Origin: Tritrichomonas musculus
Taxonomy: Eukaryota > Parabasalia > Tritrichomonadida > Tritrichomonadidae
Assembly (NCBI GenBank): GCA_039105265.1
Contig: JAPFFF010000054.1
Location: 434,001-498,000 of the forward strand
Length of the DNA stretch: 64,000 nucleotides
Reading direction: 5' to 3'
The notes beneath the pieces were generated by a model. The model was not told where the DNA came from, did no database searches, and worked only from the letters and a program-made list of their open reading frames with translations. The stretch's first letter is position 1. Every line of letters begins with the position of its first letter. The position numbers and the translations under genes are program-made. This document shows positions 53,871 to 63,765 of the stretch, one piece after another.

Positions 53871-54756
53871 AAAAGAGCGTCAAATAATATTAAAACAATT
53901 CAATAAATGCAATATGCAACACAGATTTGCAAATAAGATAGTTATTATCAATCATTCATATCTATATTATTAATATAATGAAGAACTGCTACTTAACAAT
54001 CAATGTAGTTTACTACAAGAAGTACTAGTTAGTTAAATATCAAAAATAAATAGTACAAATACGATTATTTGAATCAAAGCAAAAATTCAATTCATTTTGA
54101 TCGTTCAAATTTCAAAATCAGTTTTTTACAGTCAATTCAAAATAAACAAGATATAGAAGATAGTAGAATCGAATCCTTTAATTATATGTATAACAAATGC
54201 GCTGAAGTTTTATTAGTATATTCCTTAAATTACCTACAATTTTCCAAATAAGATGATAATTTATACCTCTATTTTAGAGTTGACATTTCTGACCATATTA
54301 TTTGCTTTTAAAATCAAATATACGTCCAAGATCCACATTTTTCCCCTCATAACAAGCATCAGGTATTCAGATCTGATTACATATTTTTGAAAGGACTAAC
54401 ACATCGACCAATTCTAAATATACCAAAAAATAGCAATGATATATAGTAGTATTAATATGCAGCAATTATACCGATATCTTTTTAACTAAACCATATTATT
54501 AGAATAATATTTTTTTTACCTTCTTAATTTTTAGCAATACTTTAAATATAATATTAAAAGCAAATATATATATTACATAATTGATTAAAATTAATGTATA
54601 TAAATTATTAATCGAGATATTCAAATAGTAATATATAATCCGTTATATCATTCAAATATTCTTCTCAAATTAATTCAAATTTGAATATGAAAAAATAACG
54701 AATAAATAACGAATTTAAAATAACGAGAAATTATGAAAGATAGAGAGCGGGGGGTA

Positions 54757-55253
54757 TTAAATTTGAAACACTATTTCTAGTTTTTTGTCAATCTGCTTTA
54801 TAAAATATAAGAAAAATTATGAGATATTCAGCAATTTATATTATGCTTGAAAAAACTTCATGATTTTTTTCAATTTCATATAAATAAAATTTATTGATTT
54901 ATATTTTACTTGAAATAATAAAGATTTATTGTTTATTATTCACAATCAGAAAAAATAGATTGGATTTTACTTCCAAATTACTTGTATTACGTGCATTATG
55001 ATTGAAACATTATCGTCACAGATAAAAAGATAATTTTTTTATAATACAAAAAGTTTTTATAATGACTAAACAATTTTATTACTCTTGTAGCATAATTCAT
55101 TTCATCTTTAATTGAATTATTTTTATTATTTGAATTCTTTATAAAAACGAAATCTAATTTTAATTCATTGAATTGATCTTCTAATTCTAAATGAATTTTC
55201 GGTTTTTCTGGAAATTCTGCACCTTTTTCTAGTCTATGTCAATTCCATAACAG

Positions 55254-55288
<35 letters not shown>

Positions 55289-55614
55289 CTGCAACAATCA
55301 TCGTATATTCAATAATTGATGTTAATTAAAATTGCATATATATATATATATATATAAAACTCCTAATATATTTTCAGGTTTATGTCATCTTGCATTTTAA
55401 TTTTAATGAAGGACTCAGGAAATGCTCCTTTATCAATATATTAAATATTTAAATGAAGTCGAACTTCTTCAATTTTTGCATCATAAAATACAAAATTTGA
55501 AATATTATTGATTATTTCAATTGAAAATTTTCAACTTTTTAAAACAAAAAGAATTTATTTCGAAAATAAAAATAATTTCCGAGAATACTTCTGAAACGAG
55601 CTTTTTAGAAATAT
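54757..55614. other. Gene-poor spacer with decayed coding-like traces
   Basis: AT-rich. A run of 33 A lies at 55254-55286, with a (TA)n run at about 55338-55357. A minus-strand stretch around 55050-55230 reads like old coding sequence (KIHLELEDQFNELKLDFVFI), but it has no start and no known family. I see no functional gene. Confidence 0.5.
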
Positions 55615-57777
55615 TTAAAATATTGTGCATGCTTTTGCATCATTTTTCATTAAATAAGCGGCAACTATTTGCTCTTTACAGTTAGAAATATCATCAATAG
55701 AGGAAGAACAATGAATGAGCTTACTGTATCCAATTATTTGTGCAAAATCATCCACTTGTTTTTCATCTATGGCGTATTCATCATTATTTTCTTCTTCAAG
55801 TCCAATTAGCAAAAATGTTGCTTTTTTCACATATTTCTTTGGAATATTCTCCCAAAAATTCTGAACATCAGAGAACGCTTTATTGTTATACAATGAAAAA
55901 AGCAAAAGAATAACATTTGCATCAGTGCTTTTCGATTCAGATATTCTCTTAAAAGCACTTTTAACAGACAGGAATGAAACATTAAACTGAACTGAGTCAT
56001 ATGAATCATTTTTTATTTGAAAATTTGTTTCTTTGAAAGAGTTCAAAAATATACTAATTCTTGAATCTTCATTTCCAACACAGAGAACGTTTATTTTCAA
56101 TTCATTATTCTGCTTTTGAGGAATTTTATTCACAGAATTGTATACATCAATCATATTACAATATGATAATTGCTTTATATTTTCGTATGTTTTATATGAA
56201 CATTTAACAGATTTATTTGCATTTATTTTGTTTGCAACAGCATCTATTTCTTCTTGAGTGACGAAATCTGGATTCGAGCTATTATTGTCCCATTTTTCAA
56301 GATCAACACCAGCTAAAATGAAACCAACATTTTTTATTTCTCTGTATTGAAGAATTTCATCATACCACATATTCTCAATGTTATGCAATGATTGTTTATT
56401 AATCAAAGAATAAACTAAAATAAATATATCTGTGTTCGTATATGACAAAACTCTGATATTTTCAAGATCTTCCTGCCAGCTTGTATCCCACATTTGTACA
56501 TTATACGTTCTTCCTCTATATGTTATTTTAACTATATAATTATCAATAACAGTAGGAACATAATCACCAATAATTTCGCCTTTTTCAATGCAAAATATGA
56601 GAGCATTTTTGCCAATTCCTTTATCACCAACAAAAACTACCTTAATTTTTTTCGGTTTTGAATTCTTAATTGAAAATAATCTTGAATCATTCTTTTCTTT
56701 TTTATCAGATTTTTTAGTTTCATGGTTTTTTGGCAATGTTTTCTGTTTTGAATCATCTGGTTTATACACTTTTTTGCAGCCGTTATTTTTGGCCAACTGG
56801 AAGTACTTATTTGCAGTTTCTTCATCTTTATCGATCCCATCATATCCTTCCATAAGCAATTCCCCATATTCAAACATAGCGTCTGCGTTACCATGTTGAG
56901 AGGATTGCTGAAAGAATTCTTTCGCTTTTGAATAATTCTTCTTTTTCTTCTCAATTCGGCCAAGTAGATATAGACAGTGGCCATCTTCTTCAAATGAATC
57001 AACTTCAGATATGATCTTTCGTGCTTCTTCATAATTATTAGGAACAATTACGCCATCAATGAACATTTTAGCCAAGTAAATCCTTGAATCGTTGCTTCCT
57101 TCTGATCTCGATTTTTGAAGATATTTGATTCCTAGCTGGACATCAATGGGAAAGTTTGATTTCCCTTCAATCAAATTCTTCCCAACAATGAACTTTTTCT
57201 TTCGGCTTTTCTCTGCTTCTCTCACAATCTTCTTACAGCTCTCTGCCAAATTCTCAAATGATTCGTATGGAAAGAAAACTACGTCATCGTCTTCAACTGA
57301 TTCATCATCATCAACATCTTTATTATTACTGTTTTTCTTATTGCCATTAGTTTTATCACTATTTTTAACATCATCATCATCATCATTAGTTTCTTCATCA
57401 TCACTAGTTTTAATAGCTTTGATCGTCTTTTTCTTGACATCATTAGTTTTATTAACTTCAACTTTATTTTCATCAATATTTTTATCATCATCATTATCAT
57501 TAGTTTCTTCATCACTAGTTTTATCGTCATCATCATCATTAGTTTCTTCATCACTAGTTTTAATAGCTTTGATAGTCTTTTTCTTGACATCATTAGTTTT
57601 ATTAACTTCAACTTTATTTTCATCACTAGTTTTATCATCATCATCATCATTATCATTAGTTTCTTCATCACTAGTTTTATCATATTCAATAATCTTATTA
57701 TTATTATTATTATTATCACTAGTTTTATTATCTTTATCTTCTTCAACAATTTTTTCATTCTTGATTCTAACACTCAT
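55615..57777 (-). CDS. Sel1-repeat protein with two Rho-like GTPase domains and a CAAX end
   Basis: 720 residues. Residues 1-165 are an acidic Asp/Asn/Lys repeat linker (KTSDEETNDDDDDK). About 190-345 hold Sel1-type repeats (AKMFIDGVIVPNNYEEARKI, DAMFEYGELLMEGYDGIDKD). Residues 375-555 form a Rho-type domain (YVPTVIDNY, WDTSWQEDLENIRVLSYTNTD). Residues 560-715 form a second, more degenerate GTPase-like domain. The P-loop reads GDKGIGKN (384-391): the Thr/Ser that binds magnesium is Asn, and the DxxG Gly is Trp, so it is probably a pseudo-GTPase. It ends CTIF, a CAAX prenylation site. The ATG follows directly after the TGA of the kinase frame at 57778-58769, in the same frame. The pair may derive from one fused protein. 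Confidence 0.75.
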   Translation of the reverse strand: MSVRIKNEKIVEEDKDNKTSDNNNNNNKIIEYDKTSDEETNDNDDDDDKTSDENKVEVNKTNDVKKKTIKAIKTSDEETNDDDDDKTSDEETNDNDDDKNIDENKVEVNKTNDVKKKTIKAIKTSDDEETNDDDDDVKNSDKTNGNKKNSNNKDVDDDESVEDDDVVFFPYESFENLAESCKKIVREAEKSRKKKFIVGKNLIEGKSNFPIDVQLGIKYLQKSRSEGSNDSRIYLAKMFIDGVIVPNNYEEARKIISEVDSFEEDGHCLYLLGRIEKKKKNYSKAKEFFQQSSQHGNADAMFEYGELLMEGYDGIDKDEETANKYFQLAKNNGCKKVYKPDDSKQKTLPKNHETKKSDKKEKNDSRLFSIKNSKPKKIKVVFVGDKGIGKNALIFCIEKGEIIGDYVPTVIDNYIVKITYRGRTYNVQMWDTSWQEDLENIRVLSYTNTDIFILVYSLINKQSLHNIENMWYDEILQYREIKNVGFILAGVDLEKWDNNSSNPDFVTQEEIDAVANKINANKSVKCSYKTYENIKQLSYCNMIDVYNSVNKIPQKQNNELKINVLCVGNEDSRISIFLNSFKETNFQIKNDSYDSVQFNVSFLSVKSAFKRISESKSTDANVILLLFSLYNNKAFSDVQNFWENIPKKYVKKATFLLIGLEEENNDEYAIDEKQVDDFAQIIGYSKLIHCSSSIDDISNCKEQIVAAYLMKNDAKACTIF

Positions 57778-58769
57778 TCATTTGAATTCAGTCGCCTTTT
57801 TCTTGATAAAACTATTAAAATGAATTGAATTATTGAAATCAAAAGTGCTTTCATAATCTTCCAAAAAATCTCTGTAAACCAAAAAATCATTTTCATCAAC
57901 CAAGTCAGTGATGAAATCAGAGTTGCTTTTAAGCTCTTCAACAATTTCATCGAACGAAGGCCTATCTTTGGGATCTTGTGACCAACATTTTTCTATAAGC
58001 TGGCTGTATGCATGTGGAACAAATGAGGGAATAATTGGTCGTTCTTTATTAACTAACTTTTTCAAAATGTTATACATATCAGTACCTTTGAAAGGAGGAT
58101 ATCCAGACACTATTTCATAGACGATCATTGCAAACGCGTACACATCTGATGACTTTGAATATTGATTTTTAGAAAATATTTCAGGAGCCATGTAGCACGG
58201 CGTTCCCATCTGACCAGATTTCGATTGAATTCTCATACTTTTTGAGACGGCATTGTAAACTTTGGAAAGACCGAAATCTGCTATCTTTGGACAGAGGTAT
58301 TCATCCATCAGGATATTATCAGTCTTTAAATCACGATGGATGACTTCGTTTTTGTGTAGGTAGGACATTCCATGTGCGATTCCATAGATGCATATTAATT
58401 TTCGAGTTTCATCCCAATTGTGTGGCGATATAGATGAATTTTCGCATTCAATTATACTCCGTAAGGTATTACATGGTGAAAATTCGGTTAATATGGTTAA
58501 TTTTGATAATCCTTGAAAATCTGTAGGACTGTATCCAATAAATCTAATAATTGATGGATGATTTAGTGCTGAAAGAATTTCATTTTAGCAGAAGAAAAAA
58601 TCAAGTCCATTTTTTTTTCAAAATCATTTTCATCATACAACACTTTTGCAGCATAAATATCACCTGTATCTATATTTTTAACACGATAAACTTTCCCAAA
58701 AGATCCTTTACCAAGTTTATCCATTTTTTCATAGTTATCAAGGTTCAAAAAAAGCGAATCATTATTCAT
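57778..58769 (-). pseudogene. TKL-like protein kinase, frame broken in the N-lobe
   Basis: The start at 58769 (MNNDSLFLNLDNYEKMDKLG) gives an intact glycine loop GKGSFGKV and AAKV lysine. The catalytic part in another frame has HPSIIRFIGYSP, HRDLKTDNILM, DFGLSKVYN, GTPCYMAPEIF, DVYAFAMIVYEI and RPSFDEIV, so all kinase motifs are present. The frames are separated at about 58577-58610 by a segment matching 33-34 bp of the adjacent gene (59269-59301). The kinase frame ends in TGA immediately before the ATG of the Sel1/Rho-like protein, in the same frame. Trichomonads have many kinase-Sel1 proteins, so the two were probably one gene. Without repair of frame, only a truncated N-lobe would be made. 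Confidence 0.7.
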
Positions 58770-59188
58770 TAAAATTATAATTGAAAATTTTGATAAATAT
58801 CACAAAAAGTTTAACTTTTTCTTGAACATTTCTTATTCAACAACAACACAATTCAAATCTTTTATGATTCATTACATCTAGGAGCGGATTGCAAATAAAA
58901 ATACTTTTAGATTTTTCATGTTATCTACTTGATTTTAATATTGATAAAAAAAAAAAAAATAAATGCAATTACTCTTTTTTTTTTTTTGGTTTGTAATTGG
59001 GCTAGATTGTCAACCTTATAAGGATATTAAAAATAACAAAAGTTTAAATAAAAACCTAATATATAAAAACTTGGGATCTGGGGCAAATCATTTTGAATGA
59101 AATTTATTTGTAGCAATAAAAAATAAAGATAAAGTTCGCTTTAAAAACAACATTTATTAATCATATATACAACAAATAACAAACAAAT
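58770..59188. other. Intergenic region
   Basis: About 420 AT-rich bases with poly-A/poly-T tracts near 58945 and 58976. No gene is visible. No TCAYW motif is evident within 20 nt of the kinase ATG. Confidence 0.6.
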
Positions 59189-60208
59189 TCAAAGACGGGG
59201 TAAGGGTCTGTGCATATTAGAAGTTCGTGGTGAAACAGGCTGAGTAAGCGATGATTTCTTCTTCATATATTTCATTTTAGCAGAAGAAAAATCAAGTCCA
59301 TCTAAAAAATCTGGCACTTTTTGGTGGTTCTTTTGCATGTAACTTGCATATCTCATTGCAGAAATAGAAGACTCGAGTTTTAATTTATCTTTTTCAGAAA
59401 GCTTAGATTTTGTATCAACAAAGTCGCGCTTTTCTTTTTCTATTGCTGAATAAAGTGCAATAGCATCTAATTTCTTTTTCACACCTAATGATGTTTTTGA
59501 TTTTTTAACCATCGTTTGATTTGATCCCTCATCAACATAAAATTCCATTTGGTATGGAGAAAATTTCTTGTCCACGCCTTTATTATTTTCGCGACTAGAA
59601 TAATTTGGTATAATCTCATCAGGATCGTTACTTTTTCGACAATAATTCCAAATATGTTCTTCCATTTCTCTTTTTGATGCGTCATCATGCTCATTACGAT
59701 GCGTATCTTGATTGAAATTTATATTTCTAGAACGGCTAGTTAGTAATTCATCTTTATCAAAACAAATTGGATTGAGGTCGTCTTCGAAACTAATAACAGA
59801 ATCTAAATCTTCATCATATTTTTCAGAATCTGAAAGATCTTTTTCAATTTGGATTTTTGCTTGTGATCTACCAATAGCAAATTCTGGATGTAACTCCTGT
59901 TGCACCATTTGGATTTGCTTAAGTCTTGAATGATTTTGCTTAAGTGATATGCAATTGTCGATTTCATGGGAGCCTGTTGCATATTGAATCATATCTACTT
60001 CTTGATCTGAAAATAAAGTATTACTATGATTAAAAAGCGGTTTGGTTGTTGGATCAATATCTTGTTCGATAGTAGGAAGTTCAGCAATTGAGCGAAATTT
60101 TGGCGAATTTAAACCAGATGCACTTGGAGTTCTAGAATATATAGGCGTACGAATTGTAATCCAAGTAGCATTGGGATATTTAAGTTGCGGTTGCTTTTGT
60201 TTTTTCAT
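59189..60208 (-). CDS. Acidic hydrophilic protein of unknown function
   Basis: A 339-residue protein beginning MKKQKQPQLKYPNATWITIR. Two thirds is disordered-looking and acidic (DLSDSEKYDEDLDSVISFEDD). The C-terminal third has a helical stretch (VKKKLDAIALYSAIEKEKRD, SKLSEKDKLKLESSISAMRY) and ends in a basic, proline-containing tail. SP and TP sites (YSRTPSAS, SPKF, VSPRTS) could be phosphorylated. No domain is recognised. The frame is clean and lies head-to-head with the exportin gene about 110 bp away, so the two may share a promoter. A 33-bp piece of this gene is found inside the neighbouring kinase. Confidence 0.65.
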   Translation of the reverse strand: MKKQKQPQLKYPNATWITIRTPIYSRTPSASGLNSPKFRSIAELPTIEQDIDPTTKPLFNHSNTLFSDQEVDMIQYATGSHEIDNCISLKQNHSRLKQIQMVQQELHPEFAIGRSQAKIQIEKDLSDSEKYDEDLDSVISFEDDLNPICFDKDELLTSRSRNINFNQDTHRNEHDDASKREMEEHIWNYCRKSNDPDEIIPNYSSRENNKGVDKKFSPYQMEFYVDEGSNQTMVKKSKTSLGVKKKLDAIALYSAIEKEKRDFVDTKSKLSEKDKLKLESSISAMRYASYMQKNHQKVPDFLDGLDFSSAKMKYMKKKSSLTQPVSPRTSNMHRPLPRL

Positions 60209-60320
60209 TAAATCCCAATATAAAAAAATCGTTTTTGAATAAGTCTAATTTTTCATAAGCAAATAATCGTTTTTGTTTTAAAAAGTTGAAAATTTTCAAT
60301 TTTTCGCTTTAATATGACTA

Positions 60321-63188
60321 ATGTTTGATTATTTAAACGTTGAAGCAGCTATTTTAAATATGAATTCACAAAATAATGAAGAAGCTATTACATTAATCAA
60401 CAATTGGACGCAGGAAGCAGAATCCATTTTTACAGCATTAGACTTAGTGATTATGTCAAGCCATGAAAATGTCAAAATTATTTGTTCCTCTTACCTTAAT
60501 AATTCAATTTTAATTTGTTGGAATCGAACTGATAATAATAGAAAAAAAGATTTTCGTGACCGAATCCTCAAATTTACCTTAAACTATACGAAAAAAGATC
60601 AAATATTTAAATATCTTACGAAAACAATAGCATTGATTGGCGTTTTTGATTGGCCTAACGAATGGCCAGAATTTAATTCAATAATCATACCACCAGATAA
60701 TTTATCAGAGCAATATTATCATAATTCTCTCAAGATTTTACTTAAATTTGTTAGAAACATTCAAACTACTCCAGATATTATTGAAAAACGAAGAAACGAA
60801 TTAATAGATCTTTTTTTAGCTCAAATTCCATTATTAATCAATTATCTCGCTAAATTCTTAGATATTCCTCTTTTTTCAAAGGATACACTAAATATTTTCA
60901 GCTATTTACTTTTATGGATTATTAACGAAGAAGAAATTTTGCCATTATTAATAGACAAAATATTTTCTCGCTTTTTAATAAATGAAGAAACATTGGTTAC
61001 TTCCTTAAAGTGCCTAACTTCCATGTTTATATCAAGGTCAGATTCATCGATAGCTTTTCGAATGTATGGACCTCAATTAGTTCATGCTCTTTCAAAATTT
61101 ACTTTTCCAAACAAAAAACCCATCACATCAAATAATGAGACGCTTGAATTCACCATTCGATTTCTTAATCTTTATCTCATTGTTTTTGAAGTGATATTTG
61201 TTCTAGATGAAGTCAGCAAAGAACCTCAATTATCATCATTAATTGATGACAATGTCAATGGCGCCTATCAAACAATTACATCTAATAATCTTTCTCTTGA
61301 TGAAATGAAAAACGAAATAATTCAACTTTTTCAGATAATTCTCTCCATGCAAGTTGAAGACATCAAAGAAACATATTGGCAATTATGGAACAATATATTA
61401 AAACACATTAGATTTGAAAAAATTTGTTGTATGCAAGTTAAGCCGTGGATTAATTTTTTCCAATCAATATTACCTGCTGTTTTGCCATGTTTATACGCAG
61501 CGTTACCGTCAGCTATTAATGAAGAAGGCCTGTATATTTACCAAGCTCGAGGGTGCTTTAATTCTCTTTTTTTCATCGATCAAAATACATTCATCCAATT
61601 TTTGCAAGGACAACAACCGTCGATCAACTTATGCTATGCTTTAGGGGTTCTAGAATTTGTTCTCGATTCGAATGATAGTAGCAGATCTCTTTCTCAAGTT
61701 ATTTTTGAACTTTTTGATAACATCAGAAATATTTCAATGGATCAGCCGTTTATTATTTCGTTATTGTTTTGTTTACCACACTGTTCAATATTTTTCCAAG
61801 ATAACAATGAACTTTTTTCACGATTCATTGAGTTTATTATCACATGCCTTAGTGACCAAGACAGAACGATATCTGACGCTGCGAGTGAAGCGTTAAATTA
61901 TGTAGTAATTAATAAAATTGGCCTTTTTAAAGGCGAATCGACACAATTCACAGAGAATATAGTCGAGTTGTCTGAAAAATTCTTTTATAATATGAATAAA
62001 GATTCTTCTTTCAAAATGTTTAGAACTTGCACTGAATTAATATGCCAAAGTAATCAAATTGACAATGTCAAACCGCTTTTTCGGCGGTTATTAGATCCTA
62101 TTCTATCGTTCCTCACAAATTATTTGAATCAAGCAAAGTCACTCATTCAAGAAAACGGCGATTTAATTCAATTTCAATTGAATGGAAATTTGAATGAAGT
62201 CGCAATAACCGCCATTTTGACGGTTAATGAATGTACTGATGCCAACTATTTTGCTGCTACTCATTTCTTTGATATCGTCTGGCCAATTTTGTTTGAATTC
62301 ACAAAAACGGTTGTTTCCAATCCACTTTTTCAGAGCCAATTAATATCCGCTTGTTTGGACACGATTGGCTGGATTCAGGTCAATCTTAATCCATCTGAAA
62401 TTGACATAGTTGATTTAATGCAACAAGTTTTTCAAGCGATGCTGGCGAGAGGCTCTGTTGATGAGTCCTTTTTCAATTACATAACGATCATCAGAGAGCA
62501 CGATGAAGACGATTGTGAAAGGATTGATAATCTTTATCCTTTCATTTATCAGAACTTCATCCAGCCAAGCCTGACCAATAAGAATGAAGAGCCCCCAATC
62601 GCCGCCATAATCCAAATGGTCTCGAAGTTCTCCTTGGAGTGCGTTGATATAAACTGGCTTGTTCGATTTTCAATTGAAGGGATTCGAGATTTAAGGAAAG
62701 AAATCAATTTTAGTTCAATTCGTTGTCTAAAGCGAATTATATCTCAAATTTCTAAGGAACGATTTCAAGAGTTCATTGAAAATTTTGAGGTGCCTATCGT
62801 TTCCGTTTTAATTGAAGGAATAACCGATAGAATTCACAAAACAATGATCGTTAAATTTATTGACTTTTTGAGAGCAATAATTAGCGTGAATTCTGAAGAA
62901 CAACAAGAAAAAATTTTAAAGCCAGCTTGTATTAATGCTTTGAAAAAGTTTAATGACGAACCAACTCCAAATTTCTTCTTTAATTTTGTGAATTTCGCTT
63001 TTTCTATTCATAAGTTGTATAACCCTTTTAAAGAAGCTTTCATGAATTTGTTGATCCTTATGAAAAGAGCTTCACCTGGAGATTACAAGTTTTTTGAGGT
63101 TGATATTATTCGTCAGAATGCTATATGCGACGAGCTAATGCATATACCAAACTCAGAAAATAATATTAATCAACAAAATTCTTTATAA
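60321..63188 (+). CDS. Importin-beta family nuclear transport receptor (exportin-like)
   Basis: A 955-residue all-helical HEAT-repeat protein. The N-terminus matches the Importin-beta/Xpo1 start: NEEAITLINNWTQEAESIFT, then FKYLTKTIALIGVFDWPNEW. The DWPxxWP motif (110-116) is a hallmark of exportins and transportins of the XPO1/XPO5/IPO8 group. It would bind Ran-GTP and carry cargo through nuclear pores. XPO1 is usually about 1070 residues, so it is a little short, and I cannot assign the exact member. A minimal upstream ATG (MTNV then stop, from 60314) overlaps the start out of frame. It sits divergently from the unknown acidic protein. Confidence 0.75.
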   Translation: MFDYLNVEAAILNMNSQNNEEAITLINNWTQEAESIFTALDLVIMSSHENVKIICSSYLNNSILICWNRTDNNRKKDFRDRILKFTLNYTKKDQIFKYLTKTIALIGVFDWPNEWPEFNSIIIPPDNLSEQYYHNSLKILLKFVRNIQTTPDIIEKRRNELIDLFLAQIPLLINYLAKFLDIPLFSKDTLNIFSYLLLWIINEEEILPLLIDKIFSRFLINEETLVTSLKCLTSMFISRSDSSIAFRMYGPQLVHALSKFTFPNKKPITSNNETLEFTIRFLNLYLIVFEVIFVLDEVSKEPQLSSLIDDNVNGAYQTITSNNLSLDEMKNEIIQLFQIILSMQVEDIKETYWQLWNNILKHIRFEKICCMQVKPWINFFQSILPAVLPCLYAALPSAINEEGLYIYQARGCFNSLFFIDQNTFIQFLQGQQPSINLCYALGVLEFVLDSNDSSRSLSQVIFELFDNIRNISMDQPFIISLLFCLPHCSIFFQDNNELFSRFIEFIITCLSDQDRTISDAASEALNYVVINKIGLFKGESTQFTENIVELSEKFFYNMNKDSSFKMFRTCTELICQSNQIDNVKPLFRRLLDPILSFLTNYLNQAKSLIQENGDLIQFQLNGNLNEVAITAILTVNECTDANYFAATHFFDIVWPILFEFTKTVVSNPLFQSQLISACLDTIGWIQVNLNPSEIDIVDLMQQVFQAMLARGSVDESFFNYITIIREHDEDDCERIDNLYPFIYQNFIQPSLTNKNEEPPIAAIIQMVSKFSLECVDINWLVRFSIEGIRDLRKEINFSSIRCLKRIISQISKERFQEFIENFEVPIVSVLIEGITDRIHKTMIVKFIDFLRAIISVNSEEQQEKILKPACINALKKFNDEPTPNFFFNFVNFAFSIHKLYNPFKEAFMNLLILMKRASPGDYKFFEVDIIRQNAICDELMHIPNSENNINQQNSL

Positions 63189-63765
63189 GTCTTATTTAAG
63201 CGGTTATCAGACTCATACTATTTCTTTATTCATTTGTTTGATTATTTATTTTATAAAAAATATAATATTTTATTATTTTTAGATTAAATACTTTTTTTCC
63301 TCATAAATATTTACAGACCAATATTTGTGAATTTAATAATATAGGAGGAGTAGGAAAAAAGTTATTAGTTTAGTGTTTATGTCATTTTATATTATGTTTT
63401 AGATTTTTTTGAGAAAATCTCAATTATATATTTGAATTTAAGTGATAACTTAATCAAAACAAAATAAAAGCTTTCTAGTTTAGCTGATGATTTTTTTTTT
63501 TTTTTTTTTTTCTTTTATTTAGTTTCATTTTTATAAAAATATTATTCATCATTTTAATAATATTCATTTAAAAGTCAAATTCATTTCCAAATGTAGATAA
63601 GAAAATAATTTAATAATATAAAATCAGTATCTGACATTTTTATAAAGATAATCTAAGATTACATTATAAATAAAAAAACAAACAAAGATGAAAATTCTTT
63701 TTTTTTTTCCAGTTCATGAATAATTATTTCTATTTGAAGCAAATTTAAACATATAATTTCAGTAA
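63189..63765. other. Intergenic AT-rich region
   Basis: About 580 bases between convergent genes, with a T-tract at 63491-63511 and short A/T runs. It probably holds both 3' ends. No gene is visible. Confidence 0.6.

Larger units (their letters stand above)
51934..54754 (+). mobile_element. 2.8-kb pogo/Tc1-mariner-type transposon with 36-bp inverted ends, apparently complete
   Basis: Inverted ends at 51934-51969 and 54719-54754 (CCCC..GCTCTYTATCTTTC followed by ATAATTTCTCGTTATT) match at 33 of 36 positions. TA duplications flank both (51932-51933 and 54755-54756). The single transposase gene is uninterrupted. Three 111-bp direct repeats at about 53603-53870 lie 3' of the gene, possibly accessory binding sites. 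High end identity and an open gene imply recent insertion. Confidence 0.88.

Noticed and set aside
57125-57823. 232-residue Ser/Leu-rich plus-strand ORF
   Set aside because: Antisense of the Asp/Asn/Lys repeat linker in the Sel1/Rho-like gene.
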